The position numbers were made by a program, and so were the translations under genes. The notes under the pieces are model-generated. The model saw nothing but the letters and a program-made list of their open reading frames with translations. It was not told where the DNA came from and did no database searches. Shown here piece by piece: positions 9,566 to 18,248 of a stretch of 64,000 nucleotides of DNA; positions within the stretch are counted from its first letter, which is position 1, and each line of letters starts with the position of its first letter. Source of the DNA: Spirochaeta cellobiosiphila DSM 17781 (lineage in GTDB: Bacteria; Spirochaetota; Spirochaetia; DSM-17781). Location of the stretch: NCBI RefSeq assembly GCF_000426705.1, contig NZ_KE384555.1:220362-284361 (forward strand), in the 5' to 3' direction.

Positions 9566-10585
9566 TTAGTTAAATCCAAAGGTTTTTTGTGAAATTTTAT
9601 AACAAGTTATTGATATAGATCGCCCCAGTCGTCCAGGTAAATGGCTGACTAGACCGAATAGTCCATATCTCAAACGTCTATACAAATAGGGATCCTGGTA
9701 TTTTACAGAACGCCATAGTTTATTTTTTTTATTTAGATTCTCTTCCTGCCTAGATCTAATGAGCAGGATACTTGATACGGTCATAATGATTTCAAGAAAA
9801 TGGCGCATATAGCGTTTGAGCTTAGCATTAGTAAATTCGGTATTCAACATATGATCTATCATGATTTGATTGACTTTAAGCTGCTGATCTATGCGCTTAA
9901 TCATCACCTGTTCATTAACAGACTGATCCTCCCGTCCAATGAAATATCTATAGAAATCAACATTGAGATAGTAGAGCTTTTTAACATAAGGTAAAGGAAT
10001 GAAAGCAAATAGATTATCAACATAAAAAGTATGTTCAGGGAGTATTAATCCAGACTCAATCAGCAGTGCTCTTCTATATATTAAGGAGTGCATTAACAAA
10101 TACTGACCTTTTCGAAAGGATTTAATGTCATTCCAGGTAAAGACTGTGTTCTGAGGTAACGCATTTGTATATCGTATGGTTTTCTTCATCTTAGCGCCTA
10201 ACTTCTCGTAGACAAAATTACTAACCAGCATATCAATAGATTCACCTGATGAGTGTAATGATTTCAATTGAGTTAAAATCGTAGAAAGGGCAGATTCCTC
10301 AACCCAATCATCACTATCAACAACCTTAATATATTCACCAGTAGCGTTGGTGATGCCTGTGTTCACAGCACCACCATGCCCCTTATTATCTTGATTGACT
10401 AGTTTAACGATATGGGGATAACGTTGTTCATAGTCCTGTCCTATTTGAGATGTTTGATCTGTGGACCCATCATTAATGATTAAAACTTCTAAGACTTCAT
10501 CGGTATCACTCAGTAAAGAATCTAAGCATTTACCCATATAATCTTGAGAATTATAACAAGGAACAATGACAGATAATAACTTCAT
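9566..10585 (-). CDS. Glycosyltransferase family 2
   Basis: A 339-residue GT-A fold enzyme. The N-terminal nucleotide-sugar half shows SVIVPCYNSQDYMGKCLDSLL, INDGSTDQT, and the metal-binding acidic motif VVDSDDW near residue 92. The C-terminal third is basic and helical without a clear membrane segment. It should transfer a sugar from a nucleotide donor onto a glycan or lipid carrier at the inner face of the membrane. It lies 8 bases after the GtrA-like gene, and GtrA-like proteins often work with GT2 enzymes in lipid-linked sugar export. AAGAGG gives a good ribosome site. Donor and acceptor are unknown. Confidence 0.88.
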   Translation of the reverse strand: MKLLSVIVPCYNSQDYMGKCLDSLLSDTDEVLEVLIINDGSTDQTSQIGQDYEQRYPHIVKLVNQDNKGHGGAVNTGITNATGEYIKVVDSDDWVEESALSTILTQLKSLHSSGESIDMLVSNFVYEKLGAKMKKTIRYTNALPQNTVFTWNDIKSFRKGQYLLMHSLIYRRALLIESGLILPEHTFYVDNLFAFIPLPYVKKLYYLNVDFYRYFIGREDQSVNEQVMIKRIDQQLKVNQIMIDHMLNTEFTNAKLKRYMRHFLEIIMTVSSILLIRSRQEENLNKKNKLWRSVKYQDPYLYRRLRYGLFGLVSHLPGRLGRSISITCYKISQKTFGFN

Positions 10586-10593
10586 AATACCTC

Positions 10594-11190
10594 TTAGGCC
10601 TCTTTTTCCTTAAAAATGATTTTGAATATAGGGAAGAAAACCCAAAAGGAAATAGCTGCATTAATGATCATGGTAATAAAGTCAGCCATCGCTTCTCCTG
10701 CGGATCCTAATCCAAGAGTATTCATAAGTAAGTTATAGATGGGGGCTTTATATAATCCCTGCAGGGCAGCCGCTAAAATAGTGATAACTATCCATGCGAT
10801 AAAATACCAGAATGCTGATTTCCAAATATTATTATTCGATTTAAAAGTAATATTACGTTGAGCAAAAAAGTTAATGATTTGAGCTATGGCTAAAGTAATC
10901 TCGACAGCAAGGAAATAAGCTAATCCACCACCCCCACCATTCGCTATCGAACCTGCTGGGTAGTTAAATATATAGTATAGGCTTCCATCCAAATTGTGTC
11001 CTATAGGCCAGATTTGGAAGCTAGTATGCACGAGGCCAGTTCCTTCAAAAATACTTTTTAGAAGGGGCATCATTAACATTTGTAATAGAGTAACCCCATT
11101 ACTCAAAATAAAAAATACAATAAATTGCGCTATAGTAGGATGCTTTTGTGTAAAGCCTGTCCACCATGCTTTAATTCCAGTGTTATTCAT
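10594..11190 (-). CDS. GtrA-like polytopic membrane protein
   Basis: A 198-residue protein with four predicted membrane segments, an asparagine/phenylalanine-rich loop ending in FFAQRNITFKSNNN and a basic C-terminus. This layout matches the GtrA family, small membrane proteins proposed to flip or handle polyprenyl-linked sugars. A longer frame reaches ATG 11223 directly after the upstream stop, but AGAGAG sits at good spacing before ATG 11190, so I chose the shorter form. It lies between a GH3 and the GT2 gene in a tight operon. The family call rests on topology and the RNITF-like loop, so it is moderately sure. Confidence 0.7.
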   Translation of the reverse strand: MNNTGIKAWWTGFTQKHPTIAQFIVFFILSNGVTLLQMLMMPLLKSIFEGTGLVHTSFQIWPIGHNLDGSLYYIFNYPAGSIANGGGGGLAYFLAVEITLAIAQIINFFAQRNITFKSNNNIWKSAFWYFIAWIVITILAAALQGLYKAPIYNLLMNTLGLGSAGEAMADFITMIINAAISFWVFFPIFKIIFKEKEA

Positions 11191-11223
11191 ATCTTTTCTC
11201 TCTCTTGATAAGCTTGGGCTCAT

Positions 11224-13635
11224 TTACTTATGAGCCTTTTTCAATTTTTTCTTTTCTTTAAAAAAGTGATTGAAACCTTTAAAGAAGTGTCCATTTACAA
11301 CCATAAGAAGACCATCGATCATTGGAAGACTAAAAATCCCCCCTGTCATTCTAGCTATTCCTCGAAATGGCATATGATAAACAGACATAATAATCAGGTT
11401 GGCAGTCGCTCTTTGACCTATACACTTCAAAAACCAATGAGCAAAGATTATCAATCTAAAACTTAGACGGGCTACCCAGCTTTTGGCATATTGGCATTGG
11501 GCAATGGTGTCATTGTAACCAAGGGCTTTTTTTCTATTCCAAAGAGTGTCAGGACGGGGTTCTATTAAGAGTTCTTCATATTCCGCATCTCCTACATTGG
11601 CGACTTTGCCATTAAAATAAGAAGGAAGGTTTTCTTTCTTATAAGGAGAGGGAGCATCAGTACCCGTAATTTCTATTTTGTCCAATAGCTGTATATCTGC
11701 ACTGGAAGAACCTATCATAATGGTATAACTACCAGATTCGATTTCCCAGGTTTGAGTTTTGACATTAAAGTAACGAAAAGCTTTGTCATCTAAAGGAATA
11801 GTTATATTAATACTTTGTCCTGGTTCTAGATGATTCTTAGAAAACCCTTTTAATTCTTTTGAAGGTCTGAATATCTGATCAGAAGGTCCTTTTATATATA
11901 GTTGTGAAATTTCAGAACCTTTGACTAAGCCTGTATTGCTTAAAGTAAAACTAACGGATGTTTGGGAAAGCTTCAAATCTTCATATTTGAATTGGGTATA
12001 ACTCAAACCATATCCAAAGGGAAATAATACAGGAGTATTGCTTGTATCATAATATCGATATCCGACAAAAAGACCTTCACGGTATTCCACAGAGTTTTCC
12101 ATTCCTGGAAAGTTAGACCTAGAGGAAACATCTTCATATTGAAAAGGATAAGATTCAGCTAATTTACCAGAGGGATTAACCTGACCAGTAATAACATTAA
12201 GGATCGCTCCTGCCCCAGCTTGTCCTGAAAGATAAGCATGTAACACTCCGGAGGCCTTATTAATCCAAGGCATTTCAACAGCTGATCCACTGGACAAAAC
12301 AATGATAATGTTTTTATTGACCTGGGATAGTTCATGTAAAAGGTCAATTTGATTTTGGGGTAACTTCATGTTAGGCCGATCAAGACCTTCTACTTCACTA
12401 TACTCATCTAGTCCTATGAATAAAATAACTTTGTCAGCCTTTTTCGCAAGTTGACAGGCTTTTCGAATGAGAGCGTTACTGGTTCCTCCATATCGTTTAA
12501 ATCCTCTAGCATAGCCAACATAGTTTAATGAGCTTGAGGGGATTAAATCTAAAAAGGAGTCAAGTTTTGTTGGATTTACAATAGAAGACCCAGCACCCTG
12601 ATAACGGGGTACATCAGCAAAGTCTCCAATAACAGCGACAGAGGTATTCTCTTTTAGAGGAAGAATATCCCCTTCATTCTTAAGCAATACTATAGACTCT
12701 TCAGCAGCCGTTTGAGCAAGCTTATGATGTTGTTCTATATCGACTGTAACATCTCGGTCTGACAAGGCTTTATTAGTATCATAAGTCAAAGTAAGCAGGC
12801 GGTTTACAGCTTCATCCAGGATAGACTCTTCAATTTTTCCTTCCTTTATAGCAAGAACGATATCTCTATCTGTTTCGCCTCCAGTTGTTGGCATTTCAAG
12901 TTCATTTCCTGCTCTCAAACCTTCAACTCTATCATTGCTTCCACCCCAGTCTGTTATAACACAGCCATCATAGTTCCAGTCTATTCGAAGAATATCCTGC
13001 ATTAAATGAAGATTTTCATTGGTATAAAAACCATTCAGTTTGTTATAAGAGGACATTAAAGATTTAACTTGTCCTTCTTTTACGGCCATTTCAAAAGCTG
13101 TAAGGTATATCTCTCTTAGAGTCCTTTCATCAACAATAGTATCAATGGTCATCCGATTCATTTCCTGATTATTGACACTGAAATGTTTGACACAGGCAGA
13201 GACACCCTGAGATTGAATTCCACGAATCATTGACGAAGACAACTTACCTGCCAGGTAGGGATCTTCACTGAAGTACTCAAAGTTTCTACCACAGAGGGGG
13301 TTTCTCTTTATATTGATACCAGGACCTAATAAGACGTTTACTTTTTGACTTAATGCTTCTTCACCCAAAGCTTGACCGATTTGTTCACCCAGGTCCTCGT
13401 TCCAACTATTGGCTAATGTAGCGGCTGTAGGAAAACAAGTTGCTGGTAAACTCTCATTTAAACCTAGGTGATCTGCAGCAACTGCTTGTTTTCTTAAACC
13501 ATGGGGACCATCTGACAAAAACAAATTGGGAATGTTTAAGCGGGGTATGTCCTGGGATTGCCAGAAGTCCTTACCTGACATAAGAGAAGCCTTCTCCTCT
13601 AATGTCATTTGATCAATAATTTCTTTATATTTCAT
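11224..13635 (-). CDS. GH3 beta-glycosidase (sister 2) with C-terminal extension
   Basis: An 803-residue GH3 enzyme in the normal order: barrel domain (GRNFEYFSEDPYLAGKL, KHFSVNNQE), nucleophile Asp229 in VITDWGGSND, C-type sandwich domain (ESIVLLKNEGDILPL), and a fibronectin III-like domain (about 560-660). A further 130 residues follow, with hydrophobic or amphipathic helices and the phrases YHMPFRGIARMTGG and VNGHFFKG. No signal peptide is seen, so it probably hydrolyses imported or membrane-linked oligosaccharides in the cytoplasm, perhaps held to the membrane by the extension. It is visibly homologous along its whole length to the product of 14886-17303, consistent with duplication. It precedes the GtrA-like gene without a gap. 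Confidence 0.9.
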   Translation of the reverse strand: MKYKEIIDQMTLEEKASLMSGKDFWQSQDIPRLNIPNLFLSDGPHGLRKQAVAADHLGLNESLPATCFPTAATLANSWNEDLGEQIGQALGEEALSQKVNVLLGPGINIKRNPLCGRNFEYFSEDPYLAGKLSSSMIRGIQSQGVSACVKHFSVNNQEMNRMTIDTIVDERTLREIYLTAFEMAVKEGQVKSLMSSYNKLNGFYTNENLHLMQDILRIDWNYDGCVITDWGGSNDRVEGLRAGNELEMPTTGGETDRDIVLAIKEGKIEESILDEAVNRLLTLTYDTNKALSDRDVTVDIEQHHKLAQTAAEESIVLLKNEGDILPLKENTSVAVIGDFADVPRYQGAGSSIVNPTKLDSFLDLIPSSSLNYVGYARGFKRYGGTSNALIRKACQLAKKADKVILFIGLDEYSEVEGLDRPNMKLPQNQIDLLHELSQVNKNIIIVLSSGSAVEMPWINKASGVLHAYLSGQAGAGAILNVITGQVNPSGKLAESYPFQYEDVSSRSNFPGMENSVEYREGLFVGYRYYDTSNTPVLFPFGYGLSYTQFKYEDLKLSQTSVSFTLSNTGLVKGSEISQLYIKGPSDQIFRPSKELKGFSKNHLEPGQSINITIPLDDKAFRYFNVKTQTWEIESGSYTIMIGSSSADIQLLDKIEITGTDAPSPYKKENLPSYFNGKVANVGDAEYEELLIEPRPDTLWNRKKALGYNDTIAQCQYAKSWVARLSFRLIIFAHWFLKCIGQRATANLIIMSVYHMPFRGIARMTGGIFSLPMIDGLLMVVNGHFFKGFNHFFKEKKKLKKAHK

Positions 13636-13795
13636 AAGTTCCTATCTCTTCCTGGTTGGTTTGATGACTATAACATGGCTTTTTTCAGACAGCCATAAGC
13701 TTATTGTTAAGGGGGAGCAACCATTAGTTTAACCATAAACAAACAGTTACCCCCTACAACCAATTGTAGAGATAGAAAACAAAAATACTATTATT
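13636..13795 (-). other. 160-bp gap inside the glycan locus with inverted repeats
   Basis: The gap between the mutase stop and the next GH3 start contains, on the minus strand, an imperfect stem GGGGG/CCCCC flanked by AAC/GTT, two copies of ATGGTT, and a small ATGGCT/AGCCAT hairpin. It is the only sizeable gap inside the locus and may hold a second promoter or a site for the LysR regulator. No clear sigma-70 promoter was recognised. Confidence 0.35.
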
Positions 13796-14896
13796 TTAAT
13801 CTATCATTGATTCTACTTGTGATAAGGCAGCGGCGACGGTCTTATCCATATCGTAGTATCTATACTCACCTAAACGCCCACCAATGTGTACATCAGGAAG
13901 TGTATCGGCAAGAGCCTTATATTGCCTATAAAGTTCATTATTTTTTGTATCATTAATGGGATAGTATGGTTCATCCCCCAAAGACCACTCTTCACTATAT
14001 TCATAACTGATGACTGTCTTTGGCTGCTGTCCAAAGTTAAAGTGCTTGTGCTCAATAATCCTGGTATAAGGTGTTGATTTATCTGTGTAATTCACAACTG
14101 CATTTCCCTGAAAATTAGGAATATCCAGGTACTGAGTGTCAAACCTGACTTTTCTATATTCAAGTGTTCCTAACTTGTAATCAAAAAAAGCGTCTATAGG
14201 TCCAGTGTAGATTATTTTTGAGGCTTGACTATTCCAATAGTCCCTATTTTCTAAATAATCCGTATTGGTTTTGACGTCTATATTTTCAATTAATTTTTCT
14301 ATTAGGTAAGTGTAACCTTTTTTGGGGATCCCCTGATAAGGATGATTGAAATAATTATTATTGAATGTAAACCTAACAGGTAAGCGTTTAATAATAAAAG
14401 CTGGTAATTCAGAACACGAACGTCCCCACTGCTTTTCTGTATAGCCTTCAATCAATTTTTCAAAAATATCTTTTCCGACCAAATTGATGGCTTGTTCTTT
14501 TAGGTTTTTCGGTTCATCGGTAAAGTTATCTTTTCTTTGTTTCTCAATAATCTCCCTAGCCTCATCAGGAGTTTTGGCTCCCCACATCTGGTAGAAAGTA
14601 TTCATATTAAAGGGGAGATTATAAAGTTCTCCATTATAATTAGCTATTGGACTATTTACATAATTGTTGAACTCCACAAATTCATTAACATAGTCCCACA
14701 CAAGTTTATTATCTGTATGAAATATGTGAGCTCCATATTGGTGAATATGGATTCCTTCCCACTCTCTAGTATATATATTCCCACCAATGTGGTTTCTTTT
14801 TTCAATAATTAGGCATCGTTTTCCAGCCTTTGTTAATTCATGTGCCAGAACTGAACCATAAAGACCTGATCCGACAATTAAATAATCATACATCAT
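13796..14896 (-). CDS. glf: UDP-galactopyranose mutase
   Basis: A 366-residue flavoprotein that interconverts UDP-galactopyranose and UDP-galactofuranose in the cytoplasm. The N-terminus has the FAD dinucleotide fold (YDYLIVGSGLYGSVLAHEL), then IEKRNHIGGNIYT and the family's GAHIFHT. YTEKQWG and the C-terminal GRLGEYRYYDMD with its FAD-contacting Arg are also typical, and the length matches the family. The start overlaps the 3' end of the upstream GH3 gene by 11 bases, so the two are translationally coupled. Its presence says that the cell makes a galactofuranose-containing glycan, which makes the neighbouring GT2 and glycosidases candidates for building and trimming it. Confidence 0.95.
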   Translation of the reverse strand: MMYDYLIVGSGLYGSVLAHELTKAGKRCLIIEKRNHIGGNIYTREWEGIHIHQYGAHIFHTDNKLVWDYVNEFVEFNNYVNSPIANYNGELYNLPFNMNTFYQMWGAKTPDEAREIIEKQRKDNFTDEPKNLKEQAINLVGKDIFEKLIEGYTEKQWGRSCSELPAFIIKRLPVRFTFNNNYFNHPYQGIPKKGYTYLIEKLIENIDVKTNTDYLENRDYWNSQASKIIYTGPIDAFFDYKLGTLEYRKVRFDTQYLDIPNFQGNAVVNYTDKSTPYTRIIEHKHFNFGQQPKTVISYEYSEEWSLGDEPYYPINDTKNNELYRQYKALADTLPDVHIGGRLGEYRYYDMDKTVAAALSQVESMID

Positions 14897-17303
14897 TTCT
14901 ACCCTTCTGTTTCTTTTTTAGGATAGTACCTATCCCTTTGAAGAAATGCCCATTGGCTATTAAAAGAATACCATCTACAGTCTGAAAAGAGATCTTGCCT
15001 CCGGTTAAAAGAGATAAGGCTCTAAAGGGCATGTTGTAAACAGATACTTTTAAGAAATTATAGGCTTTTCTCTGTCCTGTTCTTTCTAAAAGCCACATTA
15101 TCAGTTGAAAGAACCGAAAAGAGATTCGTATGACAAGACCCTTTGCATAAATACATTGTGCAATCGAGTCGTTATAGTCCAATGGCCGATTACGATCCCA
15201 TAAGGGGGAAGGTAAAGGATAACCCAATAGTTGTTCAAACTCATGGGAGGGAACATTTTGTATTTGACCAGATTGATAATGCTTCAAGCTGTGATTTGTA
15301 TAAGTCTGTTGTTTTGAAGTCCCTGTTATGAATAGGCTATCGGTTAATTTTATATCTTGACTTGAGGAACCTATTAATATGTCGTAGGAAGATTCTTCAA
15401 CCTCCCAGGAATTATTCTCTATATCAAAATATCGGAAACTTTTATCATCAAAAGATATTGTGATTTCTTTTGTTTCTCCCGGATTTATAAATACTTTCTT
15501 AAAACCTTTTAATTCTTTATATGGTCTAAATATGGCTTTACTCTGACAATGTATATATAATTGGGCTATTTCCATTCCCGGTACAGATCCAGTGTTGGTT
15601 ATTTTAAAAGTCACCCCTTCAGAATTCACCTTTAAATCAGAGTATTCGTAACTAGTGTAACTTAGGCCAAAACCAAAGGGAAATAAAACATTTACATTTG
15701 CTGTGTCATAATAACGATATCCAATATAAACAGATTCGCGATATTCAACACTGGCTTCTTTTCCAGGAAAATGATTATAGGTTGGAGTATCTTCATAACG
15801 ATAGGGATAAGTTTCAGCTAACTTACCAGAAGGGTTAACATCACCAGATATTATACGGAGTAATGCACGTGCTCCCGCTTGACCACTTAAATATCCATGC
15901 AATAGGCCTTTCACCTTAATGATCCATGGCATTTCAATCGCTGAACCGCTGGATAAGCAAACAACAATGTTTTCATTCACTTTGTATAAGGTGTTTAATA
16001 GTTCTATTTGATTTGAAGGTAACCTCATATCTTTACGATCTAGACCTTGTACTTCTGATAACTCATCTAAACCCAGGTAGAGAAGCACAACATCCGCCTT
16101 CTGAGCTAGCTCACAAGCGGTCTTTACTAACTTTTTTTGCGTCTTGCCATTACGTAAAAAACCTTGGGCATAACCAATACTAGTAATACCTGACTCAGCA
16201 AAGCATTCCAATGTATTTTCTAAAATTGTGGGATTGACCTGAGAAGACCCGGATCCCTGGTATCTTGCTTCTTTGGCAAAATCCCCTATAACAGCCACTT
16301 TTTTGTTATATTTAATGGGTAGAATATCGTCTTTGTTTTTAAGTAATACAATAGATTCTTCAGCCATTTTTTGAGAGATCCGATGATGTTTGGCTACATC
16401 AAAGGGCATACTAGGTGTTTTTCCTATTTGACTAGTTTTTAAAACCAAATCCAATACACGATCAACACATTCATCTAATTGTTCTTCAGCTAATTCATTA
16501 GATTTAATAGCATCGATGATTTGTCTATCTGTTTCTCCTCCAGAAGAAGGCATTTCCAATTCATTTCCCGCTTTTATTCCTTTAACGCGATCACTACTCC
16601 CACCCCAATCAGTAATAACACAACCATCATATTCCCATTCATCTCTTAATATGTTGACCATGATATGGAGGTTTTCATTTGTATATTCCCCATTCAATTT
16701 GTTATAAGAGGACATAATGGCTTTAGTTTTCCCTTCTTTAACAGCTATTTCAAATGCAGTTAGATAGATCTCTCTTAATGCTCTTTCATCTACGATGGTG
16801 TTAAGGGACATACTTCTTTCTTCTTGGTTTTTAGCACAATAATGTTTGACACAAGCAGAGATACCATGTGTTTGAACGCCACGAATATAACTTGCGGCTA
16901 ATTTGCCAGCTAAATATGGGTCTTCACTGAAGTACTCAAAATTACGTCCACAGAGAGGGCTTCTCTTCATATTTATGCCTGGTCCTAGTAGGACATGAAC
17001 ATTTTGTGATACAGCTTCCTTTCCTAAATAAGATCCAACGGCTTCACTCAGCTCAATATTCCAACTATTCGCCACAGTAGCTTCAGTTGGAAAACAGGTA
17101 GCAGGAATTCCCTGATTGAATCCCATTTGACTTGAGGATACAGCTTGTTTTCGTATTCCATGGGGTCCATCTGCCAAAAAGATACTAGGAATTCCCAAAG
17201 AGAGAATATCCTGTGTCTGCCAAAAATCCTTACCAGACATAAGAGAGGCTTTCTGTTCCAATGTCATTTTTTTTATTATATGTTGATATTTAAGATTAGA
17301 CAT
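14886..17303 (-). CDS. GH3 beta-glycosidase (sister 1) with C-terminal extension
   Basis: An 805-residue GH3 enzyme in the normal order: barrel with GRNFEYFSEDPYLAGKL and KHYCAKNQE, nucleophile Asp232 in VITDWGGSSD, then the sandwich domain (ESIVLLKNKDDILPI) and a fibronectin III-like domain. The last 130 residues repeat the extension of the 11224-13635 product, with YNMPFRALSLLTGG and ANGHFFKG. No signal peptide is present. It starts 6 bases after the LysR regulator's stop and overlaps glf, so regulator, hydrolase and mutase look co-transcribed. Replacement of the usual KHFxxN by KHYCAKN suggests it has diverged in substrate from its sister. Confidence 0.9.
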   Translation of the reverse strand: MSNLKYQHIIKKMTLEQKASLMSGKDFWQTQDILSLGIPSIFLADGPHGIRKQAVSSSQMGFNQGIPATCFPTEATVANSWNIELSEAVGSYLGKEAVSQNVHVLLGPGINMKRSPLCGRNFEYFSEDPYLAGKLAASYIRGVQTHGISACVKHYCAKNQEERSMSLNTIVDERALREIYLTAFEIAVKEGKTKAIMSSYNKLNGEYTNENLHIMVNILRDEWEYDGCVITDWGGSSDRVKGIKAGNELEMPSSGGETDRQIIDAIKSNELAEEQLDECVDRVLDLVLKTSQIGKTPSMPFDVAKHHRISQKMAEESIVLLKNKDDILPIKYNKKVAVIGDFAKEARYQGSGSSQVNPTILENTLECFAESGITSIGYAQGFLRNGKTQKKLVKTACELAQKADVVLLYLGLDELSEVQGLDRKDMRLPSNQIELLNTLYKVNENIVVCLSSGSAIEMPWIIKVKGLLHGYLSGQAGARALLRIISGDVNPSGKLAETYPYRYEDTPTYNHFPGKEASVEYRESVYIGYRYYDTANVNVLFPFGFGLSYTSYEYSDLKVNSEGVTFKITNTGSVPGMEIAQLYIHCQSKAIFRPYKELKGFKKVFINPGETKEITISFDDKSFRYFDIENNSWEVEESSYDILIGSSSQDIKLTDSLFITGTSKQQTYTNHSLKHYQSGQIQNVPSHEFEQLLGYPLPSPLWDRNRPLDYNDSIAQCIYAKGLVIRISFRFFQLIMWLLERTGQRKAYNFLKVSVYNMPFRALSLLTGGKISFQTVDGILLIANGHFFKGIGTILKKKQKGRNDV

Positions 17304-17309
17304 ATTAGC

Positions 17310-18185
17310 TCATATACCCTGTTGCTTTATATAATTAAGGAACTGTTGTTCAACTTGATTCTTTATATCCCTCACACGTGTGACAAAATATACATTTAAG
17401 GGGATTTTTTCTTTTAATTTTACAACTTTTAAATTTTTATTAGGGAAGGTCTTTTCTACAAAATCTATAGAGATACCTACTAAGTGCTGGCTTTCACATA
17501 AACCATGAATGGCGGCCAAGTTTCCACTCTCATGGATGATAGAAGGAGAGAAACCTAGCTCAAGACATTTGTCTATAATACTATGATTCTTATCTGAATC
17601 TACAGTTTTAAGTGCTATTTTCTGATTTTCCAAATCTGCAATTGAGATTTCAGAAAGCTTGGCAAAAGGATGATCAAGAGCTACCACAACAACGATCTCT
17701 CCAGAAGACAAAAGCTCATATTCACAATTATCTAAGCCTTCATGTCCAAGAAGAATGGCAACATCTGCTTCTTCTTGAACGAGTTCATTTAAAGAATAAT
17801 CATCGGGTATCTCTTTTATTTTCAATTGAATATGTGGTTGTTCCTTTGTAAACTCATATATTTTATTTAATGGAATCAGAGAGCTGATGGAATAACAGAT
17901 CATCACTTGAAAAGCGCCTTGACTACCATTTAACAAACTGATTTCTTTTTGAATATCTTCCATTAAATAAAGAATATGACGGGCACGGGCATAGAGTAAC
18001 TCTCCAGATTCAGTTGCTTCCATACCTTGAGTCCCTCTATAGAATAATTCAGTATCCAATTCTATCTCCAACTGCTTTATAGCTTTGCTTAAACCCTGAG
18101 GAGATATAAATATTTCTTTGGCTGCTGAAGTTATGCTTTTTCTTTCATATACCTTAATAAAACATTGAAGAGCCTTCGTATTCAC
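17310..18185 (-). CDS. LysR-family transcriptional regulator
   Basis: A 291-residue regulator with an N-terminal winged helix-turn-helix (ALQCFIKVYERKSITSAAKEIFISPQGLSKAIKQLE) and a two-lobed effector domain. It begins with GTG at 18185 and no strong ribosome site is visible. It lies at the head of the minus-strand glycan locus and in the same direction, 6 bases before the first GH3, which is unusual because LysR genes are more often divergent from their targets. The likely targets are its own operon; the effector is unknown. Confidence 0.92.
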   Translation of the reverse strand: MNTKALQCFIKVYERKSITSAAKEIFISPQGLSKAIKQLEIELDTELFYRGTQGMEATESGELLYARARHILYLMEDIQKEISLLNGSQGAFQVMICYSISSLIPLNKIYEFTKEQPHIQLKIKEIPDDYSLNELVQEEADVAILLGHEGLDNCEYELLSSGEIVVVVALDHPFAKLSEISIADLENQKIALKTVDSDKNHSIIDKCLELGFSPSIIHESGNLAAIHGLCESQHLVGISIDFVEKTFPNKNLKVVKLKEKIPLNVYFVTRVRDIKNQVEQQFLNYIKQQGI

Positions 18186-18248
18186 ATTAACAGTCTATGA
18201 GTATTTTCCTATTTTTGCCATAATCTTTTGGTTGGACCTGTCAACTGT

